Both the position numbers and the translations under genes were made by a program. A stretch of DNA of 64,000 bases from the NCBI GenBank assembly GCA_038728585.1, contig JAVYTR010000004.1, forward strand, positions 62,001 to 126,000, given 5' to 3'. Origin of the DNA: Conexivisphaerales archaeon (GTDB lineage: Archaea; Thermoproteota; Nitrososphaeria; Conexivisphaerales; DTJL01). The notes beneath the pieces were generated by a model, which ran no database searches, was not told where the DNA came from, and saw only the letters and a program-made list of their open reading frames with translations. Shown piece by piece: positions 52,917 through 62,284 of the stretch (within the stretch, counting starts at the first letter, position 1; the number at the start of each line of letters is the position of its first letter).

Positions 52917-53264
52917 ATGCCATATCTAGGCAGGTATGCTAGGGTAACGCTGGTCCGGGAGATAACGTGGGAATTGCTTAGGCAGGACGATGAATGGGCT
53001 ACTAAACCTTTCACGATGAAGGACTTTCTTGAAAGACATGGTAAACAGCTTGAGACTCTGCTGGGCAAAGTGAGACCAGACGTCGACATCGAAAGGGCAG
53101 TAAAAGGAGCTCTCAGGAGCCTTGAGAAGAAGGGACTGGTTGAATCAACTAAGAGATGGCAGGATACGGTTTACACAAAGAATGTTTATTTCGTTAACAA
53201 ATCGCTTGTACCTTATTCCTACGGAAGAGCTCTGATAGAAGCACAAAGAATAAGATTCCTCTGA
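52917..53264 (+). CDS. Possible winged-helix regulator of the peptide transporter
   Basis: 115 residues from the ATG at 52917. Helices (YARVTLVREITWELLRQDDE; AVKGALRSLEKKGLVESTKR) and a strand-rich end (VYTKNVYFVNKSLV) look like a winged-helix fold, though no known family is clear. The gene stands between the binding-protein gene and the ATPase/permease genes and faces the other way, so local control is inferred. Longer in-frame start at 52842 is less likely given the promoter. Confidence 0.55.
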   Translation: MPYLGRYARVTLVREITWELLRQDDEWATKPFTMKDFLERHGKQLETLLGKVRPDVDIERAVKGALRSLEKKGLVESTKRWQDTVYTKNVYFVNKSLVPYSYGRALIEAQRIRFL

Positions 53265-54260
53265 TCAGGCAAACTTCTTCCAGAAATGGCAGGCTACTAT
53301 ATGTCCATTCCCCGCGTCCTCATACTGGGGCTTGACTGTTCTGCATATCTCCTGCGCATAGGGGCATCTCGGATGAAATCTGCAGGCAGGTGGAGGGTTT
53401 ATTGGACTTGGTACTTCTCCAGGTAGAATTATCCTCTTCGACTTTGTGTTAGGGTCTGGAATCGGCACAGCCGATAATAGGGCTTGAGTGTAAGGATGCA
53501 GAGGTCTTTCATACAAATCATCAGTCTGGCCGAGCTCGACTATTTCGCCGAGGTACATAACAGCTACCCTATGACTTATCTGCCTTACAGAGCTAAGGTC
53601 GTGTGAAATGTAGATATAGGATATTCCTTTCTTCTTCTGCAGGTCCATCAACAGGTTAAGTATCTGAGCTCTTATCGATACGTCAAGGGAAGAAACTGGC
53701 TCATCTGCTATTATCAGCTCCGGGTCAAGCACTAATGCCCTAGCTATAGCTATTCTCTGTCTCTGCCCTCCACTGAACTCATGAGGATACCTTTCAGCAT
53801 GGTATGGTTCCATCGTCACGAGGTCGAGTGCCTCATAGACCTTGTCCTTCCACTGCTCTCTTGGGATATGCTTGTGAATGATGAATGGCTCTTCGAGTAT
53901 ATCATAGACAGTCATCCTCGGGTCAAGTGAAGAATATGGATTCTGGAAGACGAGCTGCATGCTTCTTCGCAGCTTGAGCTTCTCTTCTGTGCTTCCGTTC
54001 GAGAATGTTTTGTACACGTCAATGCCCTTAAAGAACACTTGGCCTGAAGTAGGGGTTTCAAGGTTCAGAATCACCTTTGCAGTTGTCGTCTTTCCGCATC
54101 CGCTTTCTCCCACAATTGCAAGAGTTTCACCTTTGCCAACAGAGAAACTAACGTGGTCAACAGCATGCACATCTCCAACCTTCCTTCTTCTGACTATGCC
54201 TCGCTGGTAGACTTCAAAGTACTTAACCAAGTCTTTGACTTCTAAAACTGTTTCTGACAT
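53265..54260 (-). CDS. Dipeptide/oligopeptide ABC transporter ATPase, second subunit (OppF/DppF-like)
   Basis: 331 residues from the ATG at 54260, two bases after the stop of the other ATPase gene. VGESGCGKTTTAKVIL is Walker A, LSGGQ appears as FSGGQRQRIAIARAL, Walker B as LIIADEPVSSLD, and the C-terminal oligopeptide-type extension CRFHPRCPYAQEIC has the cysteines that often bind an iron-sulphur cluster. Powers peptide uptake with the partner genes. Confidence 0.92.
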   Translation of the reverse strand: MSETVLEVKDLVKYFEVYQRGIVRRRKVGDVHAVDHVSFSVGKGETLAIVGESGCGKTTTAKVILNLETPTSGQVFFKGIDVYKTFSNGSTEEKLKLRRSMQLVFQNPYSSLDPRMTVYDILEEPFIIHKHIPREQWKDKVYEALDLVTMEPYHAERYPHEFSGGQRQRIAIARALVLDPELIIADEPVSSLDVSIRAQILNLLMDLQKKKGISYIYISHDLSSVRQISHRVAVMYLGEIVELGQTDDLYERPLHPYTQALLSAVPIPDPNTKSKRIILPGEVPSPINPPPACRFHPRCPYAQEICRTVKPQYEDAGNGHIVACHFWKKFA

Positions 54261-54262
54261 AG

Positions 54263-55231
54263 CTATACCCCCTTTAGAGAGAGCTCCCTCCATCTATGGC
54301 AGGCAACAAGGTGGCCTGGCTCGGCTTCTTCGAGAGCTGGTACCTTCTCCTTGCAGATATCTATAGCATATGGACACCTTGGGTGGAACCTGCAACCTGT
54401 TGGCGGGTCGATGAGGTTAGGCACGTTGCCAGGTATCGCAACGAGCTCCCTTCTTTTGTCAAGCCTGGGGACAGCTTTCAGTAGCGATTCTGTATAGGGA
54501 TGCTTTGGATTCAGGAAGAGGGTTCTCGTATCAGCTGATTCAGATATCTGGCCTGCATATATTACTGTGACATATTCTGTAGTTTCAGCTATGACGCCCA
54601 TGTCATGAGTGATAAGCACGACTGTCATGTCAAAATTCTTCTTCAGGTCTTTCAGAAGCTCAAGCACCTGGGCCTGGATAGTAACATCGAGGTTTGTGGT
54701 TGGTTCGTCAGCGAATAGCAGAGAAGGTCTGGCAATCAAGGCTCTAGCTATGGCAACCCTCTGCTTCATTCCGCCGCTCAGTTCATGAGGATAGGCGTTG
54801 AACCTCTTTTCAGGCTCAGGTATCCCTACCACATCGAGCAGCCTTATCGCTTCCTCCTTTGCTTCTTTCTTCGAAACACCTTTGTTCTGCATCAGAACCT
54901 CAGTCAGCTGACTTCCGACTGTAAATAGAGGATCAAGGCTGGAAATCGGGTCCTGAAATATCATCCCAATTTTGTTGCCCCTTACCTTTCTCATATCTTC
55001 GTCTTTGAGCGAAAGCAGGTCAGTACTGTCAAAGATAACCCTGCCTCCTACTATCTTCCCTGGTCTGGGCACTATGCGCATCACTGATAGAGCTGCAACC
55101 GTCTTTCCTGAGCCAGACTCACCAACAAGGCCATGAATCGTGCCCTGCTTTACAGAGAATGTTATTCCGTCTACTGCCTTGACCACGCCTGCCTCGGTAA
55201 AGAAATACGTCTGAAGGTTATCTACGGTCAA
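54263..55231 (-). CDS. Dipeptide/oligopeptide ABC transporter ATPase, first subunit (OppD/DppD-like)
   Basis: 322 residues. Walker A GLVGESGSGKTVAALS, signature HELSGGMKQRVAIARAL, Walker B LLFADEPTTNLD, H-loop VLITHDM, and the C-terminal CRFHPRCPYAIDIC. Start codon 18 bases after the permease stop. Partner of OppF. Confidence 0.92.
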   Translation of the reverse strand: MTVDNLQTYFFTEAGVVKAVDGITFSVKQGTIHGLVGESGSGKTVAALSVMRIVPRPGKIVGGRVIFDSTDLLSLKDEDMRKVRGNKIGMIFQDPISSLDPLFTVGSQLTEVLMQNKGVSKKEAKEEAIRLLDVVGIPEPEKRFNAYPHELSGGMKQRVAIARALIARPSLLFADEPTTNLDVTIQAQVLELLKDLKKNFDMTVVLITHDMGVIAETTEYVTVIYAGQISESADTRTLFLNPKHPYTESLLKAVPRLDKRRELVAIPGNVPNLIDPPTGCRFHPRCPYAIDICKEKVPALEEAEPGHLVACHRWRELSLKGV

Positions 55232-55249
55232 TAAGTCTGACGTATGCTA

Positions 55250-56182
55250 TCACTCTCTCAATCTTGGATTGAGTGCATCAGACAATCCATCTCCCAACAG
55301 GTTGAACCCCAGGACAAGTATGACAGTCAGCAATCCTGGGAACAGAGCAACCCACCAGTAGATGCTCAGGCCTGATGCGAACCCTTCTTCTATAAGCTGA
55401 CCCCAGGTTGCTTGGTTTGCATCTCCAAATCCAAGGTAGCTTATCACCACTTCTGTGAGGATGTTCCCTGCGGTAGTCAGAGACGCCAGAACTATAACCG
55501 GGGTCATTACGTTAGGGATGATGTGTCTAAGTAGTATTCTTGAGCCAGAAGCACCAAGCGCCTTTGCTGCCTGGACAAATTCCAGCTCTCTCACGCTGAG
55601 TATCTGACCCCTGACCACATACGTTATCCCGGGCCAGCCAAATATGCCCAGCACTATAACTATAAGCGTAAGGCCGTAGCCCTGGAATACAAGTATCTGA
55701 AAGACCTTTGCGAAGAAAAGAATCAGAAGCAGAGTGGGTATGACGAAGAAGACTTGAGTTATTGCTAATACAGCATCACTCAACAGACCTTTGGTGTAGC
55801 CAGCCACACCACCGATAAGCACCCCTATGCCTATTGCCAGGGCTGTAGCTGCGACAGCCACGTAAAGGTCGTTAGTTGTACCCCATATGGAATCACTGAA
55901 AACATCTATGCCAGAGGGCTCCGTTCCAAAGGGATGCTTCCAGCTGGGAGGCTGCCCAGCTTGCCCCTGATAGAGCGCTTCATGACTTCGCTGCGGGTAA
56001 GGCGCAAACAAAGTGCCTACAGTGCCAAAAAGCACAAAGGCTATAACTATTGCCAATCCTGCTATGGCTGACTTGTTTCTCCTGAACCTTCTCCAGGTTA
56101 TAGCCCACTGGCTTGCCGACCGTCTTTTCGGTTTCTCTTCTTTCGCTTCAGTAACTTGGTTTGCCATTGAAGACCATCCCAT
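55250..56182 (-). CDS. Dipeptide/oligopeptide ABC transporter permease (OppC/DppC-like)
   Basis: 310 residues with six membrane helices; the EAA-like loop ELEFVQAAKALGASGSRILL near residue 200 contacts the ATPases, and FGTEPSGIDVFSD is the outer N-terminal signature of DppC. A second ATG is 15 bases inside (56167). Next to the OppB-like gene with a five-base gap. Confidence 0.9.
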   Translation of the reverse strand: MGWSSMANQVTEAKEEKPKRRSASQWAITWRRFRRNKSAIAGLAIVIAFVLFGTVGTLFAPYPQRSHEALYQGQAGQPPSWKHPFGTEPSGIDVFSDSIWGTTNDLYVAVAATALAIGIGVLIGGVAGYTKGLLSDAVLAITQVFFVIPTLLLILFFAKVFQILVFQGYGLTLIVIVLGIFGWPGITYVVRGQILSVRELEFVQAAKALGASGSRILLRHIIPNVMTPVIVLASLTTAGNILTEVVISYLGFGDANQATWGQLIEEGFASGLSIYWWVALFPGLLTVILVLGFNLLGDGLSDALNPRLRE

Positions 56183-56187
56183 TTAAA

Positions 56188-57162
56188 TCAGGTGATTCTG
56201 ACCCTGGGGTCAAGGTAGCCATACAGAAAGTCGAGAATCATGCTTGTTATCAGAACCAAGAGGGTGATTATGACAGTTATTCCTTCAACCGTGACAAGGT
56301 CAAGACTTTGTGCAGCCTGAACGAAGTAATAACCGAGTCCTGGCCACGTGGTTGCTGTTTCAAGCGCTGGAGCTGATGCAAGAGCAGTCGCTATTGAAAG
56401 TGCTATGATCGTAAGAACGGGGGTTATTGCATTCTTAAGTGCGTGTTTCCAGATTATTGTCCTTTCCTTCAACCCGCTGGCATAACCAGCTAGTATGTAA
56501 TCCTGCCTGAGTATTTCCAGCATGCTACCTCTTATAAGCCTGACAAAAGTGGCAACTTCGACATAGGCAAGAACTGTCATTGGAATTATAAGATGAGCTA
56601 TCCTGTCCATAAACCAGTTCCCCCACCAGTAGCCGAGATATCCGCTTGAGGCACCAAAAGCAGGAAGCCAGCCGAGACGGAAAGAGAATACAATAATCAT
56701 CATCGTGGCAAGCCAGAATGTGGGCATCGAGTATCCGAATATTGCGATGCCAGTTATTGCATAGTCTGACTTGCTATACTGCTTCTTTGCTGAATAGATA
56801 CCGACAGGTATTCCTATCAGCACAGAAAGTGCAAGAGCTGAAAACTGAAGGTAGAGGGATGTCCAGACCCAGGGTCCTATTTCGTCTATAACAGGCCGGC
56901 CTGAGGTGAGGGAAATACCAAGATTACCATGTATAAGGTCCCACAAATAGTAGAAGTATCTCACGTATACAGGTTGGTCAAGGTGGAAGTAGTGATTCAA
57001 ATATGCAAGCTGTTGTGGTGTTATAACTCTGAAACTCAGTCTTATAATGTCCCTCGGGTTCCCTGCCAGAGACCCTACAAAATAGATGATCATGGTTATG
57101 CCGATAAGTACTGGTATCATGAAGAGGATGCGCCTTATTATGTAATTCGTTAGGCTACCCAT
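56188..57162 (-). CDS. Dipeptide/oligopeptide ABC transporter permease (OppB/DppB-like)
   Basis: 324 residues with six membrane helices; the N-terminal IRRILFMIPVLIGITMIIYF and the coupling loop MLEILRQDYILAGYASGLKE are the DppB signatures. First gene of the permease-ATPase operon, which runs OppB, OppC, OppD, OppF, towards the binding-protein gene. Confidence 0.9.
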   Translation of the reverse strand: MGSLTNYIIRRILFMIPVLIGITMIIYFVGSLAGNPRDIIRLSFRVITPQQLAYLNHYFHLDQPVYVRYFYYLWDLIHGNLGISLTSGRPVIDEIGPWVWTSLYLQFSALALSVLIGIPVGIYSAKKQYSKSDYAITGIAIFGYSMPTFWLATMMIIVFSFRLGWLPAFGASSGYLGYWWGNWFMDRIAHLIIPMTVLAYVEVATFVRLIRGSMLEILRQDYILAGYASGLKERTIIWKHALKNAITPVLTIIALSIATALASAPALETATTWPGLGYYFVQAAQSLDLVTVEGITVIITLLVLITSMILDFLYGYLDPRVRIT

Positions 57163-57390
57163 CTGTCTATATCTGACTGACCGTTGAAACGTCTCGTTCT
57201 TATACTTTACCTTATATTATAATGCCAAGCTGGGTATGCTTGCATTTTAGTCAATACAATATCTGATAAGAAGTTTCAATAATGAGCAAAAGTTCAGATT
57301 TGCTTCTCTCTGTTTACATTCAATAGGAGTTTGTCAAGAAAGGTGGCACGTTGAGAAACGCTTTAATCGAATCAACCAGAAGATTGATGC

Positions 57391-58146
57391 ATGAAGCCTC
57401 TACTTGAAGGAAAGGTCTGCGTTGTTACTGGAGTGAGCGGGGATATCGGGTCTGAAGTAGCCAGACTGTTTGTGAATGAAGGTGCAGAAGTGATAGGAAC
57501 ATACAACAGGAGCAAAGAGAAAGCATTAGCCATTAAGCAGGAGCTAAAGAATAAGGGTCGAATGATAAAGGTGGTTAAGGTTGATGTTTCTGAAGAGTCT
57601 GAAGTGAAGGAGCTTTTCAGAACGCTCGAAGAAGAAAATAAATCGCCGGATGTGCTGGTTAATGTTGCTGGACATTCTGATAAAAGAGTATGGTTTGCGA
57701 AGCCGGAACAGCTGACAAAAGGGGACTGGATAGAAGTTCTGTCGACAGACCTGATAGGTCTCTTCAACTGCTGTAGGGAGGCAGCATCGGTGATGCTGAA
57801 ACAACAAAGAAGAGGAAGCATAGTAAATTTTTCATCAGCTGCTGGTATAACCGGCCATACAGAGGGTTTTCCCTACACAGCCGCCAAAGCTGGAGTTGTG
57901 GCATTGACGAAAAGTCTTGCCTATTATTATGGCCCTAGGATCAGAGTCAACGCAGTAGCTCCAGGGAACATAGACGCAGGCTCCATCCGATGGTACGATG
58001 CAGATGGGAAGAAAATGCTCGCAGAGGAAGCTGCGCTGAAGAGACTTGGAGATGCAAGCGAAGTTGCTAAAGCAGTCCTCTTCTTGGCCTCTGACCTTTC
58101 TTCTTTTATAACAGGACAAACCTTACTTGTCGACGGAGGAATATGA
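57391..58146 (+). CDS. Short-chain dehydrogenase/reductase (FabG-like)
   Basis: 251 residues. The cofactor loop is GVSGDIGSEVA rather than TGxxxGIG; NVAGHSDKR near residue 90, catalytic SS (INFSSAAG near residue 146), YTAAK (Tyr-Lys near 160), and the C-terminal FITGQTLLVDGG. An alcohol/3-oxoacyl reductase of the classical type; the substrate cannot be named. TATA-like GCTTTAATCG lies about 26 bases upstream. Confidence 0.84.
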   Translation: MKPLLEGKVCVVTGVSGDIGSEVARLFVNEGAEVIGTYNRSKEKALAIKQELKNKGRMIKVVKVDVSEESEVKELFRTLEEENKSPDVLVNVAGHSDKRVWFAKPEQLTKGDWIEVLSTDLIGLFNCCREAASVMLKQQRRGSIVNFSSAAGITGHTEGFPYTAAKAGVVALTKSLAYYYGPRIRVNAVAPGNIDAGSIRWYDADGKKMLAEEAALKRLGDASEVAKAVLFLASDLSSFITGQTLLVDGGI

Positions 58147-58192
58147 GCATGAGCGTTTTTTCTCCTTATATGCAGCTGAATAAAATCCGGAG

Positions 58193-58204
58193 TATTTTTA
58201 AAAA
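58193..58204 (+). promoter_or_regulatory. TATA box of the queD-queC-mptA operon
   Basis: TATTTTTAAAAA is centred 29 bases before the ATG at 58228. An oligo-T run at 58155-58161 just before it may end the upstream transcript. Confidence 0.5.
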
Positions 58205-58227
58205 CCAGATATCTTGGCTCGATTACA

Positions 58228-58746
58228 ATGAGAGGTCAGACAGCTAGAATCCTGCAGAGAAGATCAGCAGAGTTACCTCATGCATCGCTTTTCATAGAAG
58301 ACGACTCTTTACATTTTGAGTATGGCCACTGTCTTCCAAGGAGCAAAAACTGTTCGGTTGTTCACGGGCACAGCTCAAGGATATCTGCTGAGCTATTCGG
58401 CGAAGTGGGGAAAGACGGTATGATAGTCGATTTCGGTGAAGCCAAGGATGTTATGAAGAGTGTTCTGAAGAAATTTGACCATAAGTTCATAGTAGGGAAA
58501 AGATATGCAGCTGTAAGAGGCAAGAGATGCCATATTTCATTCGACGGGCCCAACGGGCATATTGAAGTTGACATCCCATTAGCTCAGGCGATTTTGCTGG
58601 AGGGCGAAGCGACAAGTGAAAACATAGCTGCAGAAATAGCGAAAGAAATGTTGGAGAAGATGCCTGAGCAGGTGAAGGCCGTAAAGGCTTTCTTCTTCGA
58701 AGGTGCGAATAAGGGAGCTAGCCTCTTTAGGATGAGAAACAGTTGA
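58228..58746 (+). CDS. queD: 6-carboxytetrahydropterin synthase / 6-pyruvoyltetrahydropterin synthase family
   Basis: 172 residues. Zinc ligands His 34 (GH), His 46 and His 48 (HGHS), and catalytic Cys 42 (KNCSVVHGH) are present, with DFGEAKDVMKSVLKKFDHKF and a C-terminal Glu. Makes 6-carboxytetrahydropterin from dihydroneopterin triphosphate on the way to 7-cyano-7-deazaguanine. Position beside queC and mptA supports this over a plain PTPS role. Confidence 0.88.
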   Translation: MRGQTARILQRRSAELPHASLFIEDDSLHFEYGHCLPRSKNCSVVHGHSSRISAELFGEVGKDGMIVDFGEAKDVMKSVLKKFDHKFIVGKRYAAVRGKRCHISFDGPNGHIEVDIPLAQAILLEGEATSENIAAEIAKEMLEKMPEQVKAVKAFFFEGANKGASLFRMRNS

Positions 58747-59393
58747 AGTTGAAGGCTATCGTTCTTCTCTCTGGAGGAATAGATTCCGCTACAGTCCTTC
58801 ATATGTTTCTGAAAAGAGGCTATGACCTAACAGCGCTGACCTTTGACTATGAAGAAGAGAGGTCGATGGAGCTGGAAGCTGCAAAGGCGATAGCTCAAAA
58901 TGCAAAAGTTGAGCATCTTGTGTACCAGATAGAGTTTTACAAGAAACTTTCAGGCTCACCTTCTTCATCCCATGCCAAGATAGTTGACGATACCCATGGA
59001 ATGTCAAACGCATATGTTCCAGCAAGAAACGTTGTCTTTCTTGGTATGGCGACAGCTCTTGCTGAGACTATAGACGCTAAATTGATCCTGACAGGTCATA
59101 ACAGGGGCGATGCAAAGAGGTTCCCGGATGCTGATGCGAAGTTTTTAAGGGCCTTTAACAGAGTTATCGAGGTAGGCTTAAAAAATAAAGAAAGCAGGCC
59201 AAAGGTCAAGATGCCTCTGCGAAGATATGATAAGTTTCAGGTCTTGAAGAAGGCTATCAGGTTCGGCGTCCCACTCGAATTAACCTGGAGCTGCTACAAT
59301 AATGGACCCGAGCCATGCGGTATGTGCTACGGATGCATAAGCAGAAAGCAGGCATTTTATTCGCTGGGAGTTAGTGACCCTTGGAGAAAGTAA
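58743..59393 (+). CDS. queC: 7-cyano-7-deazaguanine synthase
   Basis: 216 residues. The PP-loop LLSGGIDSATVLHM near residue 8, the zinc motif CYNNGPEPCGMCYGC near residue 185, and LTGHNRGDAKRFPDAD in between. Converts 7-carboxy-7-deazaguanine to preQ0 using ammonia and ATP. The TTG start overlaps the queD stop as TTGA, showing coupling. QueE, the missing step, is not in the window. Confidence 0.9.
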   Translation: MKLKAIVLLSGGIDSATVLHMFLKRGYDLTALTFDYEEERSMELEAAKAIAQNAKVEHLVYQIEFYKKLSGSPSSSHAKIVDDTHGMSNAYVPARNVVFLGMATALAETIDAKLILTGHNRGDAKRFPDADAKFLRAFNRVIEVGLKNKESRPKVKMPLRRYDKFQVLKKAIRFGVPLELTWSCYNNGPEPCGMCYGCISRKQAFYSLGVSDPWRK

Positions 59394-60121
59394 AACTGAA
59401 TCTCGATGCAGACGTGCAGAGCGAATACAGAAGCACAAACGTGATGGCTGGCATAGAAAGACTCAGAGTCATGGTGAAATTTGCCAGCTTCACGCTGCCC
59501 GTAGAAATGACGATAACAACCAGAACCAACAGAACGAGAGGTGTACATATGAGCAGGCTTGTGGAAGCAGCCTTCAAGAATTCAGAGGTTAAGCACATAG
59601 AAGAAGGAATGGCCAGAATAATAGACGATGTGCAGAAGACTCAAGGGCCTGCCTATGTTTCTGTTAATTTCGATTATCCTTTCAAGGATGTATTTGTCAA
59701 AGTTAGAATCTCTCTCAAGGGGAAGAGGTTTCTCTACATGCTAAGTGTCCCTGGAATAACTGCATGCCCATGCAGCAGGGAAGTGGCAGGAATAGGTCAT
59801 ATGCAGAGAGCCTGGCTCAGCATAGCCATTCCAAGCAGGAAGTATGTCGATATCGAGGAAGTGATAGTCAAGATGCAAGAATGTTTTTCATCAACGACTT
59901 CTGAGCTGATGAAGAGGCCCGAAGAAGGGCTCAAGGTTCTTGACAGTCAGGCGAACCCGAAATTTGTTGAGGATGTGGTCAGAGATGCTGTCAAAAGGTT
60001 TCCAAACGCCATGATGATAAAGGCCAAGAGCGAAGAATCGATTCATATGCATGATGCAGTGGCTTATGTCTACAGGAAGAATTCAGCATCTTTTTTTGAT
60101 GAAATGCTCTGGTTTTCCTGA
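59381..60121 (+). CDS. mptA: GTP cyclohydrolase, FolE2/MptA type
   Basis: 246 residues. VKLNLDADVQSEYRSTNVMAG at the start is shared by FolE2/MptA; GITACPCSREVAGIGHMQRA near residue 125 is the metal/catalytic loop with the conserved Cys-Pro-Cys, and IHMHDAVAYV closes the domain. It makes dihydroneopterin triphosphate (FolE2) or the cyclic phosphate (MptA); the choice is not settled by sequence alone, but as QueD follows the folate-type route, FolE2-like output is expected. TTG start overlapping queC by 13 bases. Confidence 0.85.
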   Translation: MEKVKLNLDADVQSEYRSTNVMAGIERLRVMVKFASFTLPVEMTITTRTNRTRGVHMSRLVEAAFKNSEVKHIEEGMARIIDDVQKTQGPAYVSVNFDYPFKDVFVKVRISLKGKRFLYMLSVPGITACPCSREVAGIGHMQRAWLSIAIPSRKYVDIEEVIVKMQECFSSTTSELMKRPEEGLKVLDSQANPKFVEDVVRDAVKRFPNAMMIKAKSEESIHMHDAVAYVYRKNSASFFDEMLWFS

Positions 60122-60209
60122 TCTGTTTTCTGATTCGTGCAGCGCCTCACGATACAACACTAACCTACACTGCACTACCCTCCCCTCCCCCACCAGACAT
60201 GCGTGATTC

Positions 60210-60217
60210 ATTATATC
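60210..60217 (+). promoter_or_regulatory. TATA box of radA
   Basis: ATTATATC is centred about 29 bases before the ATG at 60243, after a C/T-rich stretch (60178-60196) that may end the mptA message. Confidence 0.5.
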
Positions 60218-60242
60218 TTCAGCATGAAGCAGTGTTCAACGT

Positions 60243-61223
60243 ATGAAGGCTGCAGAGGTACCGCTAAGCAAGGTTGATGGTATAGCAGAAAGAGCAGAAG
60301 AAAAGCTGAGGGAATCAGGCATAACTTCAGCGTATGAGCTTGCCTCATCGCTACCTGACGAGATAATTCAGGTAATAGGAGGTGATATGCAGAACGCAGC
60401 TCTGCTGATATCCAACGCAAGGGCATGCCTTGCAAAAAGAGGTCTTATTCTGGAAGACTTTGTGAAAGCAAGCGATATAGCAAGGAGGAAGAACGATGTA
60501 ATAGCTTGCACTACAGGCTCAAGGGCGCTCGATAACCTGCTTGGAGGGGGGATAGAGACAAAAGCTGTTACAGAATTTTTTGGAGCGTTTGGCTCGGGAA
60601 AATCACAGCTCTGCCATACGTTATCTGTTCTCTGCAACCTGCCTGTTGAAAAAGGAGGACTGGATGGAGGTGCAATATACGTAGATACTGAAGGGACGTT
60701 CAGGGTAAACAGGCTATCTGAAATAGCCAGGACAAGGGGAATGGATGAAGCTTTTGTGCTTGATAGAATACTCTACAGCAGGACGTATGATGTTCAGCAT
60801 CTGATAGCTGTGGTAAGAGCGCTGGGAGAACAGGTGAGGAAGAATTCCATAAGGCTCATAGTAATAGATAGCGTGATAAACCTGTTTAGGTCTGAATATA
60901 TAGGAAGAGAGACACTTGCTGAGAGGCAGCAGAAGCTGAATACGCTAATGCACAGGTTGCGCAACGTTGCAGAGGTCTACAACGTAGCTGTAGTGATAAC
61001 AAACCAGGTGCAGGCTGTACCCAATACATTCTTCGGAGACCCAAACAGACCGGCTGGAGGGCATGTGCTCGCTCATGGTTCAACTTACAGAATATATCTG
61101 AGAAAGGCTGGAGAAGAGAGAATAGCCGCGATGGTGGACAGTCCAAGTCATCCTTATTCAGAAGCCAGGTTCACGATAGGTTCTGCAGGTGTATGCGATA
61201 CCAGCAGTCCAGAAGAGAACTGA
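60243..61223 (+). CDS. radA: DNA repair and recombination protein RadA
   Basis: 326 residues. N-terminal helix-hairpin-helix (LSKVDGIAERAEEKLRESG), Walker A FFGAFGSGKSQLCHT near residue 118, IYVDTEGTFR, Walker B LIVIDSVINLFR, and L2-type region NQVQAVPNTFFGDPN with HVLAHGSTYR. The archaeal Rad51/RecA orthologue for strand exchange. Its length is normal. It overlaps or nearly touches the RadA-like paralogue behind it. Confidence 0.93.
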   Translation: MKAAEVPLSKVDGIAERAEEKLRESGITSAYELASSLPDEIIQVIGGDMQNAALLISNARACLAKRGLILEDFVKASDIARRKNDVIACTTGSRALDNLLGGGIETKAVTEFFGAFGSGKSQLCHTLSVLCNLPVEKGGLDGGAIYVDTEGTFRVNRLSEIARTRGMDEAFVLDRILYSRTYDVQHLIAVVRALGEQVRKNSIRLIVIDSVINLFRSEYIGRETLAERQQKLNTLMHRLRNVAEVYNVAVVITNQVQAVPNTFFGDPNRPAGGHVLAHGSTYRIYLRKAGEERIAAMVDSPSHPYSEARFTIGSAGVCDTSSPEEN

Positions 61224-61239
61224 GAGGCTAGTGAAGAAA

Positions 61240-62277
61240 ATGCATTCTCTGGTAAAGGCTTCACAGCTCAAGAAAGATGGCAGGTACATAATGACAGGCA
61301 TAGAGGAGATTGACAAGCTGGTAGGCAGGCTGGAGGGAGGGAACACTTATCTCTTCTACGGGGATGAAGAATTCATCGACGAGCTTGTTCACAGACTTAT
61401 GGTTAGAGCTGCTGGTGAAGGAAAAGTTGCATACATGAACAATACAGACTATCACACAGCGAAAACACTGCTGGACCTTGACAGGATAGCGTTCTATGCG
61501 AAGAGAGAAGGGGTTGAGCCTTCTCATGTAATGAAGAAGGTCTTCTTTGGTGCTGCGTACAACGAACTCAGACAACCTTTAGTTGCTGAAGCTCTTGCAG
61601 AAAGAATCGACAAAGACTGCATCATGCTGATAATGCATAACACGACAAGATTCTTGGCAGATTCCAAAGATAAAAGAAGCACGCTTGAAGCTATGGATAT
61701 TTCAGTATCAAAGCTATGGCACAAAGCAATGCAAAACGGTCTGATAGTTGTTATCACATGCGACACAGCGATGATGCAGAACGAGAACGCAAGGCTCCCT
61801 GTGCCAGCAGGAAGCAGCCTGCTCAGACAGATAGCTAGGGTTTCTGTGTTTTTTCGCAGGGTGCAGGATGGACTTTATGCAGCAACCCTTGTCAAGCATC
61901 CAGAGAAGAAGATTCCGGAGTCTGCAGCAATATCATACGCTGAAGGTGATGCTATCATGGGTAGGATGACGCCTTCGTTCAGGCAGGTGTACCAATCGCT
62001 GCTTGAGAGGCTGAGAAACAATTACCTTCCTCTGCTCAGAAACGAAAAGGAAAGAAGGGCGTTCGAGAGGCTCGTCAGTGATGCCTGGGACAAGGAGCAT
62101 GCAGCGATGGCAAATTCCCAGCTTCCGCTGGTCCTTGATGCCATGAACCTGACAGCAAACGTTCACAACTCTGCTGAGATAGAGAAGCTCGCAGAGGAGG
62201 TGAGGGAGTTGAAGGCTGCTGTCGAGGAACTGAAGAGTCTCGTTCAGAAACAGAAGGACAACCCAGATAAGGGGTGA
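61240..62277 (+). CDS. RecA-fold protein (RadA/RadB-like paralogue) without a P-loop
   Basis: 345 residues from the ATG at 61240 (GTG at 61231 is also possible; both follow GAGAGG in the end of radA). The pattern of GIEEIDKLVGRLEGGNTYLFYG parallels the RecA core, yet the Walker A place reads YGDEEFIDELV, with no GKT/S, so ATP hydrolysis is unlikely. The C-terminus has a coiled coil (IEKLAEEVRELKAAVEELKS). Co-encoded with radA and the polymerase; a regulatory or loading partner is inferred. Confidence 0.72.
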   Translation: MHSLVKASQLKKDGRYIMTGIEEIDKLVGRLEGGNTYLFYGDEEFIDELVHRLMVRAAGEGKVAYMNNTDYHTAKTLLDLDRIAFYAKREGVEPSHVMKKVFFGAAYNELRQPLVAEALAERIDKDCIMLIMHNTTRFLADSKDKRSTLEAMDISVSKLWHKAMQNGLIVVITCDTAMMQNENARLPVPAGSSLLRQIARVSVFFRRVQDGLYAATLVKHPEKKIPESAAISYAEGDAIMGRMTPSFRQVYQSLLERLRNNYLPLLRNEKERRAFERLVSDAWDKEHAAMANSQLPLVLDAMNLTANVHNSAEIEKLAEEVRELKAAVEELKSLVQKQKDNPDKG

Positions 62278-62284
62278 ATGCAGG

